NCBI GenBank assembly: GCA_964505325.1
Contig: CAZDHT010000190.1
Coordinates: forward strand, 1 to 10,890
Direction of reading: 5' to 3'
Origin: CAZDHT01 sp964505325
GTDB taxonomy: Bacteria; Planctomycetota; PUPC01
DNA: 10,890 nucleotides
Positions 1 through 6,289 of this stretch are shown here, one piece after another. Positions within the stretch are counted from its first letter, which is position 1. Every line of letters starts with the position of its first letter. Under the pieces are notes generated by a model. It made no database searches. It was not told where the DNA came from and saw only the letters and a list, made by a program, of their open reading frames with translations. The position numbers and the translations under genes were made by a program.

Positions 1-18
1 GCAGTACTGCCACTCGCT

Positions 19-52
19 GCCTGCCCGACGCAGGCGGGGCTGTCCCCGCTTT
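19..52 (+). terminator. Adjacent stem-loops, possible terminator of an upstream gene
   Basis: Two overlapping inverted repeats lie at the left edge. GCCTGC (19-24) pairs with GCAGGC (30-35) around a 5-base loop. GCGGGG (34-39) pairs with CCCCGC (44-49) around CTGT and is followed by a short TTT. The second could be a weak rho-independent terminator for a + strand gene ending left of the window. The T-run is short, so a transcription-termination role is uncertain. Confidence 0.3.
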
Positions 53-96
53 CCGCCTTCACTTGGCTGAAGTGTTACGATTCGACACGTTTGCGC

Positions 97-124
97 TTGC
101 GCCGGGCCGAGCCGGCGGCATAAT
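97..124 (+). promoter_or_regulatory. Weak sigma70-like promoter for the lipoprotein gene
   Basis: CATAAT at 119-124 matches five of six bases of the -10 consensus TATAAT, in an otherwise very GC-rich stretch. Upstream, TTGCGC at 97-102 is only a poor -35 with a 16-base spacer. The expected start of transcription near 131 would give a leader of about 60 bases before the GTG at 190. The -10 is plausible; the -35 is weak. Confidence 0.35.
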
Positions 125-189
125 AGTGTGCGAGAGGAGCCGGGCGCTGCCCGGCTCGAAGAACCCGCCACAACAGGAGGGTCGGAGCC

Positions 190-726
190 GTGAAGAAAAC
201 GGCGTTGGTGATGATCCTGGGGCTGGCGTTCGCGCTGTCGGGCTGCGGCGGCAAGAAGGACGACGACGAGGGGAGCGGCAAAGGGCAGCCGTCGGCGGGG
301 CAGGGGCCGAGGGGCTCCGTGCCGCCCAATGTCAAGCTACCGGGCGGAATGGAGATCGACTTCGCCAAGAGGAAGGTAACCGGCGAGGACCCAGAGAGCG
401 GGGCCAAGATTGAGTTCGGGCCCGGCACGAAGATCTGGGATGGCTTCCCCAAGGACGTCTACCTCTACAGCCCCGCACAAGTGCAAGCGGCGGGTCATAA
501 GGGCGAGGAAGGTACGCTCCAGTTGATGACCGACGACAGCGTGGACAAGGTCCTGGGCGCGTACAGCGCCAAGATGAAGGCCAACGGCTGGACCGAAAAG
601 ACGCCGCCGATCCCACTGGCCCAAATGAAGGTGCGGCAGTATACGAAGGGTGACAGGAACGTCACGGTGATCGTCCATGCGGCCGACAAGAAGACCCTGA
701 TCAAGCTGGCCGTGGGCAAAGACTAG
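190..726 (+). CDS. Small lipoprotein, hypothetical
   Basis: This 178-residue protein is predicted to be exported and lipid-anchored. It has a short KK n-region, a hydrophobic core and the lipobox LSGC, with the modified Cys at residue 19. A low-complexity Gly/Lys/Asp/Ser linker follows, to about residue 45. The C-terminal two thirds show a pattern I associate with small planctomycete lipoproteins: a phrase like 'FPKDVYLYSPAQV' (about residues 86-98), then a β-strand, then 'DDSVDKVLGAYSAKMKANGW' (about 117-136). That pattern resembles families in which a small αβ domain carries 'yPgA ... fY...l...GW'. The function is unknown. The start is GTG at 190, with a strong AGGAGG at 175-180 and a 9-base spacer. 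The glycosyltransferase gene starts 40 bases downstream on the same strand, so the two may be cotranscribed. Confidence 0.85.
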   Translation: MKKTALVMILGLAFALSGCGGKKDDDEGSGKGQPSAGQGPRGSVPPNVKLPGGMEIDFAKRKVTGEDPESGAKIEFGPGTKIWDGFPKDVYLYSPAQVQAAGHKGEEGTLQLMTDDSVDKVLGAYSAKMKANGWTEKTPPIPLAQMKVRQYTKGDRNVTVIVHAADKKTLIKLAVGKD

Positions 727-766
727 CTCGCGGCGTGTCATCTCGGCCGGCTCTGGGAGACGGGAC

Positions 767-2155
767 ATGACGGCAGGCGACCCGCCGAAGAGAAGCCGGC
801 GCGCCGCCGCCATATGGATCGTGCTGGCGGTGGCCTTCGCGGCCCGGGCGACGATTCTCGTACTGGCAGGGATCGCCACGGCCGACCCGAGGGTGCACCA
901 CTCCCCCGACACGAAGGCATACGTGGCGTTGGCGGAGGAACTGCATGCCAGCGCCCGCTTCCAACGCGGCGGCGAACCCGAGATCGTCCGGACCCCGGGA
1001 TATCCGCTGCTGCTGCTGCCTGGGATCGCGCTGGGCAAGCTCGAGGCGACCACCGTCGCGCTCCAGATCGTACTGAGCTGTCTCACGGTCTATCTGGTGT
1101 ACCGGATCTGCCTCGCGCTTTTCGGCCGAACGGCGGTGGCGTTGCTGGGCGCGGCGCTGTACGCGCTCGAGCCGCTCTCCATCATCTACTCGAGCATCTT
1201 GTTGACCGAGACCCTGTTCACGTTCACCACGGCGTTGTTCTTGTACTGCCTGGTCGGATATCTGAAGGGCGGCGGGCCCCTGGGTCTCGTGGTGGCGGCC
1301 GTTGCTCTGGCCGCGTCGGCGTACGTCCGGCCGGTCAGCTACTTCCTGCCGCTGGTAGTGGGGCTGGGCCTGCTCGTGCGTGCCGCATTCACCCGGCCAA
1401 TCCGCCGCCGGCTGTTCGTTCACGCAGGCGTGTTCTTCGCGGTGGCGATGGGCCTGGTGGCGGCATGGCAGGTCCGAAACGCCGCTCTCACCGGGTACGG
1501 CGGCTTCTCGGCCATCGCGGATGCCAACCTGTACTTCTACCAGGCGGCATCGGTACTGGCGGCGGACGAGGACTCGTCATACTACGAGATGCAGAAGAGA
1601 ATGGGGTACCGGGACGAGGAGGTCTATCTCCGCGAGCACCCCGAACAGGTCAACTGGACCCGGGCTCAGAGATACCGGCACATGGGCCGGAAGGGCAGAG
1701 AAATCCTCATCCGTCACCCGATGACGTACGCGAAGATTCACGTCAAGGGGATGGCCCGGGCGCTGCTCGATCCCGGCGCGTTCGAGTACTTGAAGCTGTT
1801 CAAGGCGTATCCACAGTCCGGGGGCCTGCTGGGGGTGGTGGTGGATAAGGGCGTAGTGAGCGCGGCTAGGACCCTCTACGACGAACAGCCGCGCGTGTTC
1901 TGGAGCAACCTGGGGCTCGGCGTGGTTCTGGGCGTGTATCTGTTGTTCGGCGCGATCAGCCTGTTCTTCCGGTCGGTCCGGAAGCACACCGGCGCCGTGG
2001 CGTGTGCCCTCGTCGCGCTCTATTTCCTGGTGCTTTCCGGCGGGCCGCACGCTCTGGGGAGGTTCCGGCATCCGATCATGCCGGTGATCTGCATCCTGGC
2101 GGCGGCGGGCATGGCGGGTCTGACGAGAAGGTTCCGCAGAAAGACAGACGCGTAG
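767..2155 (+). CDS. GT-C membrane glycosyltransferase (PMT/ArnT-like, GT39/GT83 type)
   Basis: This 462-residue polytopic membrane protein is predicted to move a sugar from a polyprenyl-phosphate donor to an acceptor on the outer face of the cytoplasmic membrane. Several features fit the GT-C fold. The first membrane helix (about 14-36) is followed by an extracytoplasmic loop with Asp48 in 'SPDTKAY', then RTPGYPLLL (75-83), a common signature of this superfamily. Other family-like motifs are LLTETLF (145-151), VRP (187-189) and the late GRFRHPIMP (431-439) before the last helix. About ten hydrophobic segments are visible. A soluble segment lies at about 265-325. The start is ATG at 767, with GGGAG at 755-759 and a 7-base spacer. 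Donor and acceptor cannot be read from the sequence. The neighbouring lipoprotein could be a substrate or partner, but this is only inference. Confidence 0.85.
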   Translation: MTAGDPPKRSRRAAAIWIVLAVAFAARATILVLAGIATADPRVHHSPDTKAYVALAEELHASARFQRGGEPEIVRTPGYPLLLLPGIALGKLEATTVALQIVLSCLTVYLVYRICLALFGRTAVALLGAALYALEPLSIIYSSILLTETLFTFTTALFLYCLVGYLKGGGPLGLVVAAVALAASAYVRPVSYFLPLVVGLGLLVRAAFTRPIRRRLFVHAGVFFAVAMGLVAAWQVRNAALTGYGGFSAIADANLYFYQAASVLAADEDSSYYEMQKRMGYRDEEVYLREHPEQVNWTRAQRYRHMGRKGREILIRHPMTYAKIHVKGMARALLDPGAFEYLKLFKAYPQSGGLLGVVVDKGVVSAARTLYDEQPRVFWSNLGLGVVLGVYLLFGAISLFFRSVRKHTGAVACALVALYFLVLSGGPHALGRFRHPIMPVICILAAAGMAGLTRRFRRKTDA

Positions 2156-2202
2156 CAAGGCGAGCTTTGTGTTTCTTCGTGCCCTCGCGGCTGGGTCCCG
2201 CT

Positions 2203-3381
2203 TCACAGCTCGCGCAGGGTTTCCGCCGGATCAGTCCGGGAGGCGACGTATACGCCCCCGAGGCTCGGCAGCACGGTCAGCACGACGGCCAGGCCGAGCG
2301 CCACGCCGTACGTCTGCCATACCAGGGAGCGAAGCTCCGTCGTCACCTGCGAGGCGTTGCGCAGACCCACCATGCCGCCGAACCAGCAGCCCAGCACGCC
2401 GCCGATGACCCCGAGGATGAGCATCTTCTCAAGGAAGATCCACACGACGTGCTTCCGCCGCGCGGCGATGGCGAGGAGGATGCCCATCTCGCGCCGGCGC
2501 GCCCGCGCGCTCAGCACCGAATAACTCCCGATGATGAGCATGCCGAAGATGAGGGCGAGCCCGCTGAGGAGGGCGGTGTTGCGCCGGATGCTCGTCTCGG
2601 CCCTGGCGCGGCCCGTCGCCAGCGCCACGCGATGATAGACGTTAACGCGCGGCTCCTGGTTCTCGCCCGCCAGGCGGCGGCCGATCTCGTCCTCCAGCGC
2701 CTTCAGGTCGCTGGCCGCGGAGGTCAGGCTCATCGCTTCGATCACGTTGATGACTTGGCCCGTGCCGAAGTACTTCTGAGCAACCGTGATGTCCACGAAC
2801 ACTTTGGCGTCTTGCACCGTGCCGGTCGGCGCGAGGACGTTCCGGACCTTGAGGCGCGTGAATTGCGGTGGCTTGCCAAGGAAAACAAACGCCGGCTCCT
2901 TGGGATCCATGCCGAGGCGTCGGGCAGCGTCGCTGCCGACGTCGGCCTGGCCGATTTCGAGGCGGGGTGCGGCGGCCTGCTTGTCAGCCGCCGTGGCCAG
3001 CGGATCCTGCTCGGCGGTCAGGCCGGCCAGGACCAGCTCCTCCCCCTGGATCAGGGTCCTCCGTTGCAGGCTGCCCAGGAATCGGCGGGCAGGAAGCTCG
3101 CCGGTCGCTGCGGGCTTTGCAAGAAAACTGACGTCGGACTGCGGGAGGGTCCGGTTCCCGAACTCGCCCTTGCGGTAATCGTAGAGCGTCAGGCCCTTGG
3201 GGAAAATCAGGATGTTCCGCCCCGCCCGGAGCATATCGCGGCTGACCTTTTCGACCGCGATCGCCGTCCGCACCTGCATGGAAACGATCAGGCCGACGCA
3301 CACGACAATGCCGATCAGAATCAGCAGCGTCCCCAGCTTACGGTGCCAGAGTTCTTTCCAGACGAGGTGACGAAAACGCAT
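2203..3381 (-). CDS. MacB/FtsX-type ABC transporter permease (second paralogue)
   Basis: This 392-residue permease is the last gene of the minus-strand operon. It has the type VII ABC topology: TM1 at about 17-35, a large extracytoplasmic domain at about 40-265, then three helices at about 268-290, 316-338 and 357-378. After TM2, 'RRREMGILLAIAARRKHVV' matches the FtsX-family coupling segment, and the C-terminus DPAETLREL is typical of MacB-like permeases. It aligns almost without gaps to the permease upstream of the ATPase: 19 of the first 30 residues are identical. The start chosen is ATG at 3381, because its product begins MRFRHLVWKEL, matching the paralogue's MRISHIVWKEL. A TTG at 3396 is possible but lies directly against the AGGAGG (3397-3402), leaving no spacer. 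The gene follows the ATPase stop by 11 bases. The substrate is unknown. Confidence 0.9.
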   Translation of the reverse strand: MRFRHLVWKELWHRKLGTLLILIGIVVCVGLIVSMQVRTAIAVEKVSRDMLRAGRNILIFPKGLTLYDYRKGEFGNRTLPQSDVSFLAKPAATGELPARRFLGSLQRRTLIQGEELVLAGLTAEQDPLATAADKQAAAPRLEIGQADVGSDAARRLGMDPKEPAFVFLGKPPQFTRLKVRNVLAPTGTVQDAKVFVDITVAQKYFGTGQVINVIEAMSLTSAASDLKALEDEIGRRLAGENQEPRVNVYHRVALATGRARAETSIRRNTALLSGLALIFGMLIIGSYSVLSARARRREMGILLAIAARRKHVVWIFLEKMLILGVIGGVLGCWFGGMVGLRNASQVTTELRSLVWQTYGVALGLAVVLTVLPSLGGVYVASRTDPAETLREL

Positions 3382-3392
3382 GCCGCTTGGCT

Positions 3393-4067
3393 TCAACCTC
3401 CTTCGCCGTCGATGATCTTGCCGCGTCTGAGCCGGATGATGCGGTCCGCGCTCTTGCCGAGTTCAGTGTCGTGCGTCACCAGCACAGTGGCCACGCCCTC
3501 ATTGCGGAACGTCTGGAGGAACTCCATCACCGTGTCCGCCGTCTCTTCGTCGAGGTTGGCGGTCGGCTCGTCGGCCATGATGAGCGCCGGGTGACTGATG
3601 AGGGCGCGGGCCAGCGCGACGCGCTGCATCTCGCCGACGCTGAGCTTTGACGCCGTCTGGGTGAGCCGTTCCTCCAGGCCGACTCTCTCAAGACACGCCC
3701 CCGCCAGCTCGCGCTGGTTGCGGCTGCTCATCCCGGTCGTGATCAGCGGGAGCTGCACGTTCTCCATCGCCGTCAGGTATGGAATCAGATGAAAGGTCTG
3801 GAACATGAAGCCGCAGTACTTCAGCCGGAGCGCGGTGCGGGCCGGACCACCGACGTCGTAGAACGACGCGCCGTCGACCAGGACCTTGCCGGCGGTGGGG
3901 CTGAGCAGGCCGCCCATCGAGAGCAGCAGCGACGTCTTGCCGCTCCCACTGGGCCCGACGATGGCGACGAACTCGCCCCGGTCGATGTGCAGGCTGATGT
4001 CGTCCAACGCCGTGATCGCCTTGTGGCCGCGCCCGTACACCTTGGTGACGTGTTGAACGTCGAGCAT
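3393..4067 (-). CDS. LolD/MacB/FtsE-type ABC transporter ATPase
   Basis: This 224-residue ATP-binding subunit should energise the two permeases that flank it. Visible motifs are Walker A GPSGSGKTS (38-46), the Q-loop Gln90 in FMFQTFHLIPYLT, a variant signature LSVGEMQR (142-149), Walker B ALIMADEPTANLD (161-173) with the catalytic Glu167, and the switch His199 in VTHD. The DEPTANLD form and the short length place it with LolD, MacB and FtsE rather than importer ATPases. The ATG at 4067 lies 4 bases after the upstream permease stop, with GGGAG at 4078-4082. The open frame continues upstream to 4187, but that extension overlaps the permease gene and shows no ABC-like sequence. An ATPase of this kind works as a homodimer, so one gene is enough for a heterodimeric permease pair. 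Confidence 0.93.
   Translation of the reverse strand: MLDVQHVTKVYGRGHKAITALDDISLHIDRGEFVAIVGPSGSGKTSLLLSMGGLLSPTAGKVLVDGASFYDVGGPARTALRLKYCGFMFQTFHLIPYLTAMENVQLPLITTGMSSRNQRELAGACLERVGLEERLTQTASKLSVGEMQRVALARALISHPALIMADEPTANLDEETADTVMEFLQTFRNEGVATVLVTHDTELGKSADRIIRLRRGKIIDGEGG
3397..3402 (-). promoter_or_regulatory. Ribosome binding site of the downstream permease
   Basis: A perfect AGGAGG on the minus strand lies inside the last codons of the ATPase gene, just before its TGA stop. It is 15 bases from the ATG at 3381 and touches a TTG at 3396. This argues for the ATG, although the spacing is longer than ideal. The position suggests translational coupling of ATPase and permease. Confidence 0.6.
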
Positions 4068-4071
4068 GGGG

Positions 4072-5280
4072 TCAAAGCTCCCGTAACGTTTCCGCCGGGT
4101 CGGTGGTGGATGCGATGACCACGCCGACCAGGCTGGGAATGAGCGCCAGGATGAGCGCTCCCGCCACCGCGACCAGATATAACTCACCCGCGCTCATATT
4201 GAGAACGTATTGCCTCAGCGCGGGGTGGTTTGGGTTGAAACCCGAAGCGCCGTAGAGGGTGACCAGCAGGTTGCCGAGGAAGCACCCAACCAGGCCCCCG
4301 GCCACGCCGAGGATCATCATCTTGAGTTGGAGCAGCCACGCCACGTCGGCTGGCCGGGCGGCGATGGCGAGCAGGATGCCCAACTCCTTTCGGCGCTCCT
4401 GGGCGCTCCAGATCGAGTATCCGGCGACTACGACGATCCCGAACACCACCGCGACGATGGTCAGCAGGTTCATGTGCTCCATCGTGCTCTGTCGCGCCCC
4501 GCGCCGCGCGTCTACGATAGCCTGGAAATGGTACGCGTTGCCGCGCGCCTTCTTCGTCTTCTTGTCGGTCAGGTGCCTATTGATCTCCTTCGCGATGCGC
4601 GGCAGGAACTGCTGCGCGCACATGCAGCTTACCGCCTCGATGGCATTCACCACCCTGCCCGTTCCGAGCAGCGCCTGCGCCTGGGCGAGGTCGACGAACA
4701 CCTTGTAGTCGTCCGCGGTGCCCGTCTCTTTGCGCACCGTGACGACCTTGAAGGTCTGCGCCTTATCCCCTTCGCCGAGGGTGAGGGCCGCGCCCTTCCC
4801 GAGGCCGAGCGCCTCGGCCGCCCGGTAGCCCAGTTCCGCGTCCTCTCTGCCCAGCGCCTTCTGAGCGCCCCTGGTGACCGCCTCCGGCGCCTCCAGGTCG
4901 ATCTCCACGGTGATGCCGCACAGGACGAGCGGCTCGCCCCGGATCGTGAACTCGCGCTGGAGGGTGCCCTGGAAATGCCGCGCCAGCAACTTGGGCCGGT
5001 GCCCGATGCAGAAGTCGGCGACGGACTTGACGTCCCCCTCGGGGAACGTGTGGTTGCCGAACTGGCCCGCCCAGTAGTCGTCGAGTGTCATGCCGGCGGG
5101 CAGCACCACGATGTTCTTGCCGAACTCGAGCATCGCCTTGCGCATCTCGTTGATGCCGCCCTGCGAGACGCGCCGGAAGGCCACGACCAGCGCCACGCAC
5201 AACGCGATCCCGATGACGATGATCACCGCGCCCAGCTTCCGGTGCCGGAGTTCTTTCCAGACGATGTGGCTGATGCGCAT
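4072..5280 (-). CDS. MacB/FtsX-type ABC transporter permease (first paralogue)
   Basis: This 402-residue membrane subunit has TM1 at about 17-35, an extracytoplasmic domain at about 40-268, TM2 at about 272-292, TM3 at about 318-340 and TM4 at about 366-388. The FtsX-type segment RRKELGILLAIAARPADV (297-314) follows TM2, and the protein ends in TDPAETLREL, as MacB-family permeases do. The extracytoplasmic domain shares two motif blocks with the other permease at identical residue numbers. These are residues 54-80 (a GxNI...P.G.TL.DY...FGN.T.P pattern, 15 of 27 identical) and 186-218 (TGT..D.KVFVD...GTG.V.N.IEA, 20 of 33 identical). It starts at ATG 5280, 21 bases after the Trx-like gene, with only a weak GAGAG upstream, and it ends 4 bases before the ATPase. 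Transport direction and substrate are inferred from the family: export or outer-leaflet work such as lipoprotein or lipid extraction. Confidence 0.9.
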   Translation of the reverse strand: MRISHIVWKELRHRKLGAVIIVIGIALCVALVVAFRRVSQGGINEMRKAMLEFGKNIVVLPAGMTLDDYWAGQFGNHTFPEGDVKSVADFCIGHRPKLLARHFQGTLQREFTIRGEPLVLCGITVEIDLEAPEAVTRGAQKALGREDAELGYRAAEALGLGKGAALTLGEGDKAQTFKVVTVRKETGTADDYKVFVDLAQAQALLGTGRVVNAIEAVSCMCAQQFLPRIAKEINRHLTDKKTKKARGNAYHFQAIVDARRGARQSTMEHMNLLTIVAVVFGIVVVAGYSIWSAQERRKELGILLAIAARPADVAWLLQLKMMILGVAGGLVGCFLGNLLVTLYGASGFNPNHPALRQYVLNMSAGELYLVAVAGALILALIPSLVGVVIASTTDPAETLREL

Positions 5281-5301
5281 GCTGTGTTCGTCTCTCGCCG
5301 G

Positions 5302-6108
5302 TTACTTGCCGAGCAGCAATGGCTCCCCGCGGACCTCCATGCCGAACCCTCCGCACTGGTCTGCCGTGGCGAGAAGCTGGATGGTGAACGCCAGCCGCTC
5401 CTCCGTGTCTTCGGCTTCCACCTCTTGTAGGACTGCCCGTCCCTTGCCGAACGTGACGTACACCCGGCTCTCCTTGGGCGCCTTCTCGAGGCCGAGGTTC
5501 TGGAGCAGCTTCGCCTCCCGCTGGTCGGTCGGGTCCACCACCACCGTGCCGACCTTGAGCTTCATCGCCACGTTGACAGCCTTCGCCGCTCCCTTCGCGG
5601 CCTTCAGCGACGCCGCGTGCCCCTTCATCTTCTTGTTGCCCAGCACCAGGAAGACCGCCTTGTTCTTCTTCAGCGCGTCCATCAGGGCCGCTTTGCCCGG
5701 CGAGGTCATCAGCACGTCGACCCGCTTCGCGTCCAGCTTGCCCTTGAACGTGGCCAGGCACCAGCCCGTCGGCGCCAGCACGTACGTCACGGGGAATTCC
5801 TTCACCTGCCAGTACTTCGCGATCTTGCCGCCGCGCTTGGTGCTCACGTCGTACGCCTCGAAATCGACGTTCGTTCGCTTGGACCACTTCTTCGACAGCG
5901 CCTTCAGCGTGTCCAACGATTCGTCGTTGTCCTTGGTGCCTGGGTTATGGAACAGCAGGACCGTGTACCGGGGCAGTTCTTCCTTCTCGCTCAGCTCGAA
6001 TTGGCTCACCGTGCAGGCCAGCAGGTGTTGCACCGGCGTGACCAGCGCCAGAAGCAGGGCGAGGCTGCAGCGGAGCCACAGTTTCGGCAACGTGACGGGA
6101 CGTGTCAT
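5302..6108 (-). CDS. Exported thioredoxin-fold-like protein, probable lipoprotein, no CxxC
   Basis: This 268-residue protein is the first gene of the ABC operon. An N-terminal hydrophobic segment (about 8-31) ends in LLAC, with Cys32 as a possible lipidated residue. The lipobox is imperfect, because Leu rather than Ala/Ser is at -2, so a plain signal peptide is possible. The region at about 45-130 reads as a thioredoxin-like fold: strand YTVLLFH, a helix, strand VDFEAYDVS, a helix, then KEFPVTYVLAP with a cis-Pro-like FPV. A second, similar unit seems to lie at about 148-250 (VFLVLG ... TVVVDPTD ... SRVYVTFG). Neither unit has a CxxC. Cysteines occur only at 14, 32, 117 and 252, so oxidoreductase activity is unlikely and a binding role fits better. 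The ATG at 6108 has AGGAG at 6117-6121 with an 8-base spacer. The open frame runs on to 6477, but the extension crosses the promoter and overlaps the divergent gene. Fold assignment is by pattern only. Confidence 0.8.
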   Translation of the reverse strand: MTRPVTLPKLWLRCSLALLLALVTPVQHLLACTVSQFELSEKEELPRYTVLLFHNPGTKDNDESLDTLKALSKKWSKRTNVDFEAYDVSTKRGGKIAKYWQVKEFPVTYVLAPTGWCLATFKGKLDAKRVDVLMTSPGKAALMDALKKNKAVFLVLGNKKMKGHAASLKAAKGAAKAVNVAMKLKVGTVVVDPTDQREAKLLQNLGLEKAPKESRVYVTFGKGRAVLQEVEAEDTEERLAFTIQLLATADQCGGFGMEVRGEPLLLGK

Positions 6109-6131
6109 TTCCGCTTCTCCTAATGCGACTC

Positions 6132-6157
6132 TGCAGGCCGCCGGGAAAAACCCTGCA
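6132..6157 (-). promoter_or_regulatory. Inverted repeat in the leader of the ABC operon
   Basis: TGCAGG (6132-6137) and CCTGCA (6152-6157) form a 6-base inverted repeat. Inside it GGG-AAAAA-CCC (6143-6153) can form a smaller competing stem. It lies between the predicted transcription start near 6187 and the ribosome binding site of the Trx-like gene. It could be an operator or a leader hairpin. There is no recognisable riboswitch around it. Confidence 0.25.
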
Positions 6158-6193
6158 AACCCACAGCAAACACTACGGTTTTCTTCTAGCGTG

Positions 6194-6222
6194 ATTATAG
6201 CGCCGACTGTTGACTTCGCCAA
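6194..6222 (-). promoter_or_regulatory. Sigma70-like promoter of the Trx-like/ABC operon
   Basis: On the minus strand a perfect TATAAT (6199 down to 6194) is preceded by TTGGCG (6222 down to 6217), which matches four of six -35 bases, with an exact 17-base spacer. Transcription would start near 6187, leaving a leader of about 80 bases before the ATG at 6108. Two TATAAT-like sites are conspicuous here because the region is otherwise GC-rich. The -35 is only 6 bases from the -35 of the divergent promoter. Confidence 0.65.
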
Positions 6223-6228
6223 ACCTTT

Positions 6229-6257
6229 TTGACGCCGCGAACGGCGCGTGGTATCAT
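6229..6257 (+). promoter_or_regulatory. Sigma70-like promoter of the epimerase/HEAT operon
   Basis: TTGACG (6229-6234) and TATCAT (6252-6257) each match five of six consensus bases and are separated by exactly 17 bases. Transcription would begin near 6264, giving a short leader before the ATG at 6290. The spacer holds a perfect 5-base dyad, CGCCG-CGAA-CGGCG (6233-6246), a possible operator. Confidence 0.65.
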
Positions 6258-6289
6258 CCCCGCCGTCCCACAACGAAAGGAGAAAGGCC

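Noticed and set aside
2156..2169. Weak hairpin CAAGG-CGAG-CTTTG between the convergent genes, considered as a terminator
   Set aside because: The stem has only five pairs including a G-T, and the following tract is not a clean T-run. Too weak to call.
2002..3594. 530-residue + strand open frame opposite the second permease
   Set aside because: It is antisense to a clear FtsX-family gene, overlaps the glycosyltransferase end, and its translation is rich in Ala, Arg, Gln, Asp and His without any domain; it is a high-GC shadow frame.
4068..4187. N-terminal extension of the ATPase
   Set aside because: It overlaps the permease gene, is Ser/Trp/Arg-rich and not ABC-like. MLDVQHVTKVYG at 4067 is the typical N-terminus.
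4210..5430. 406-residue + strand open frame opposite the first permease
   Set aside because: It mirrors the coding frame of the permease and has no recognisable motif or good ribosome binding site. The minus-strand protein matches its paralogue end to end.
4763..5887. 374-residue minus-strand frame crossing the Trx-like gene and the permease
   Set aside because: The translation is Gly/Arg-rich and low in hydrophobic order; it is out of frame with two well-supported genes.
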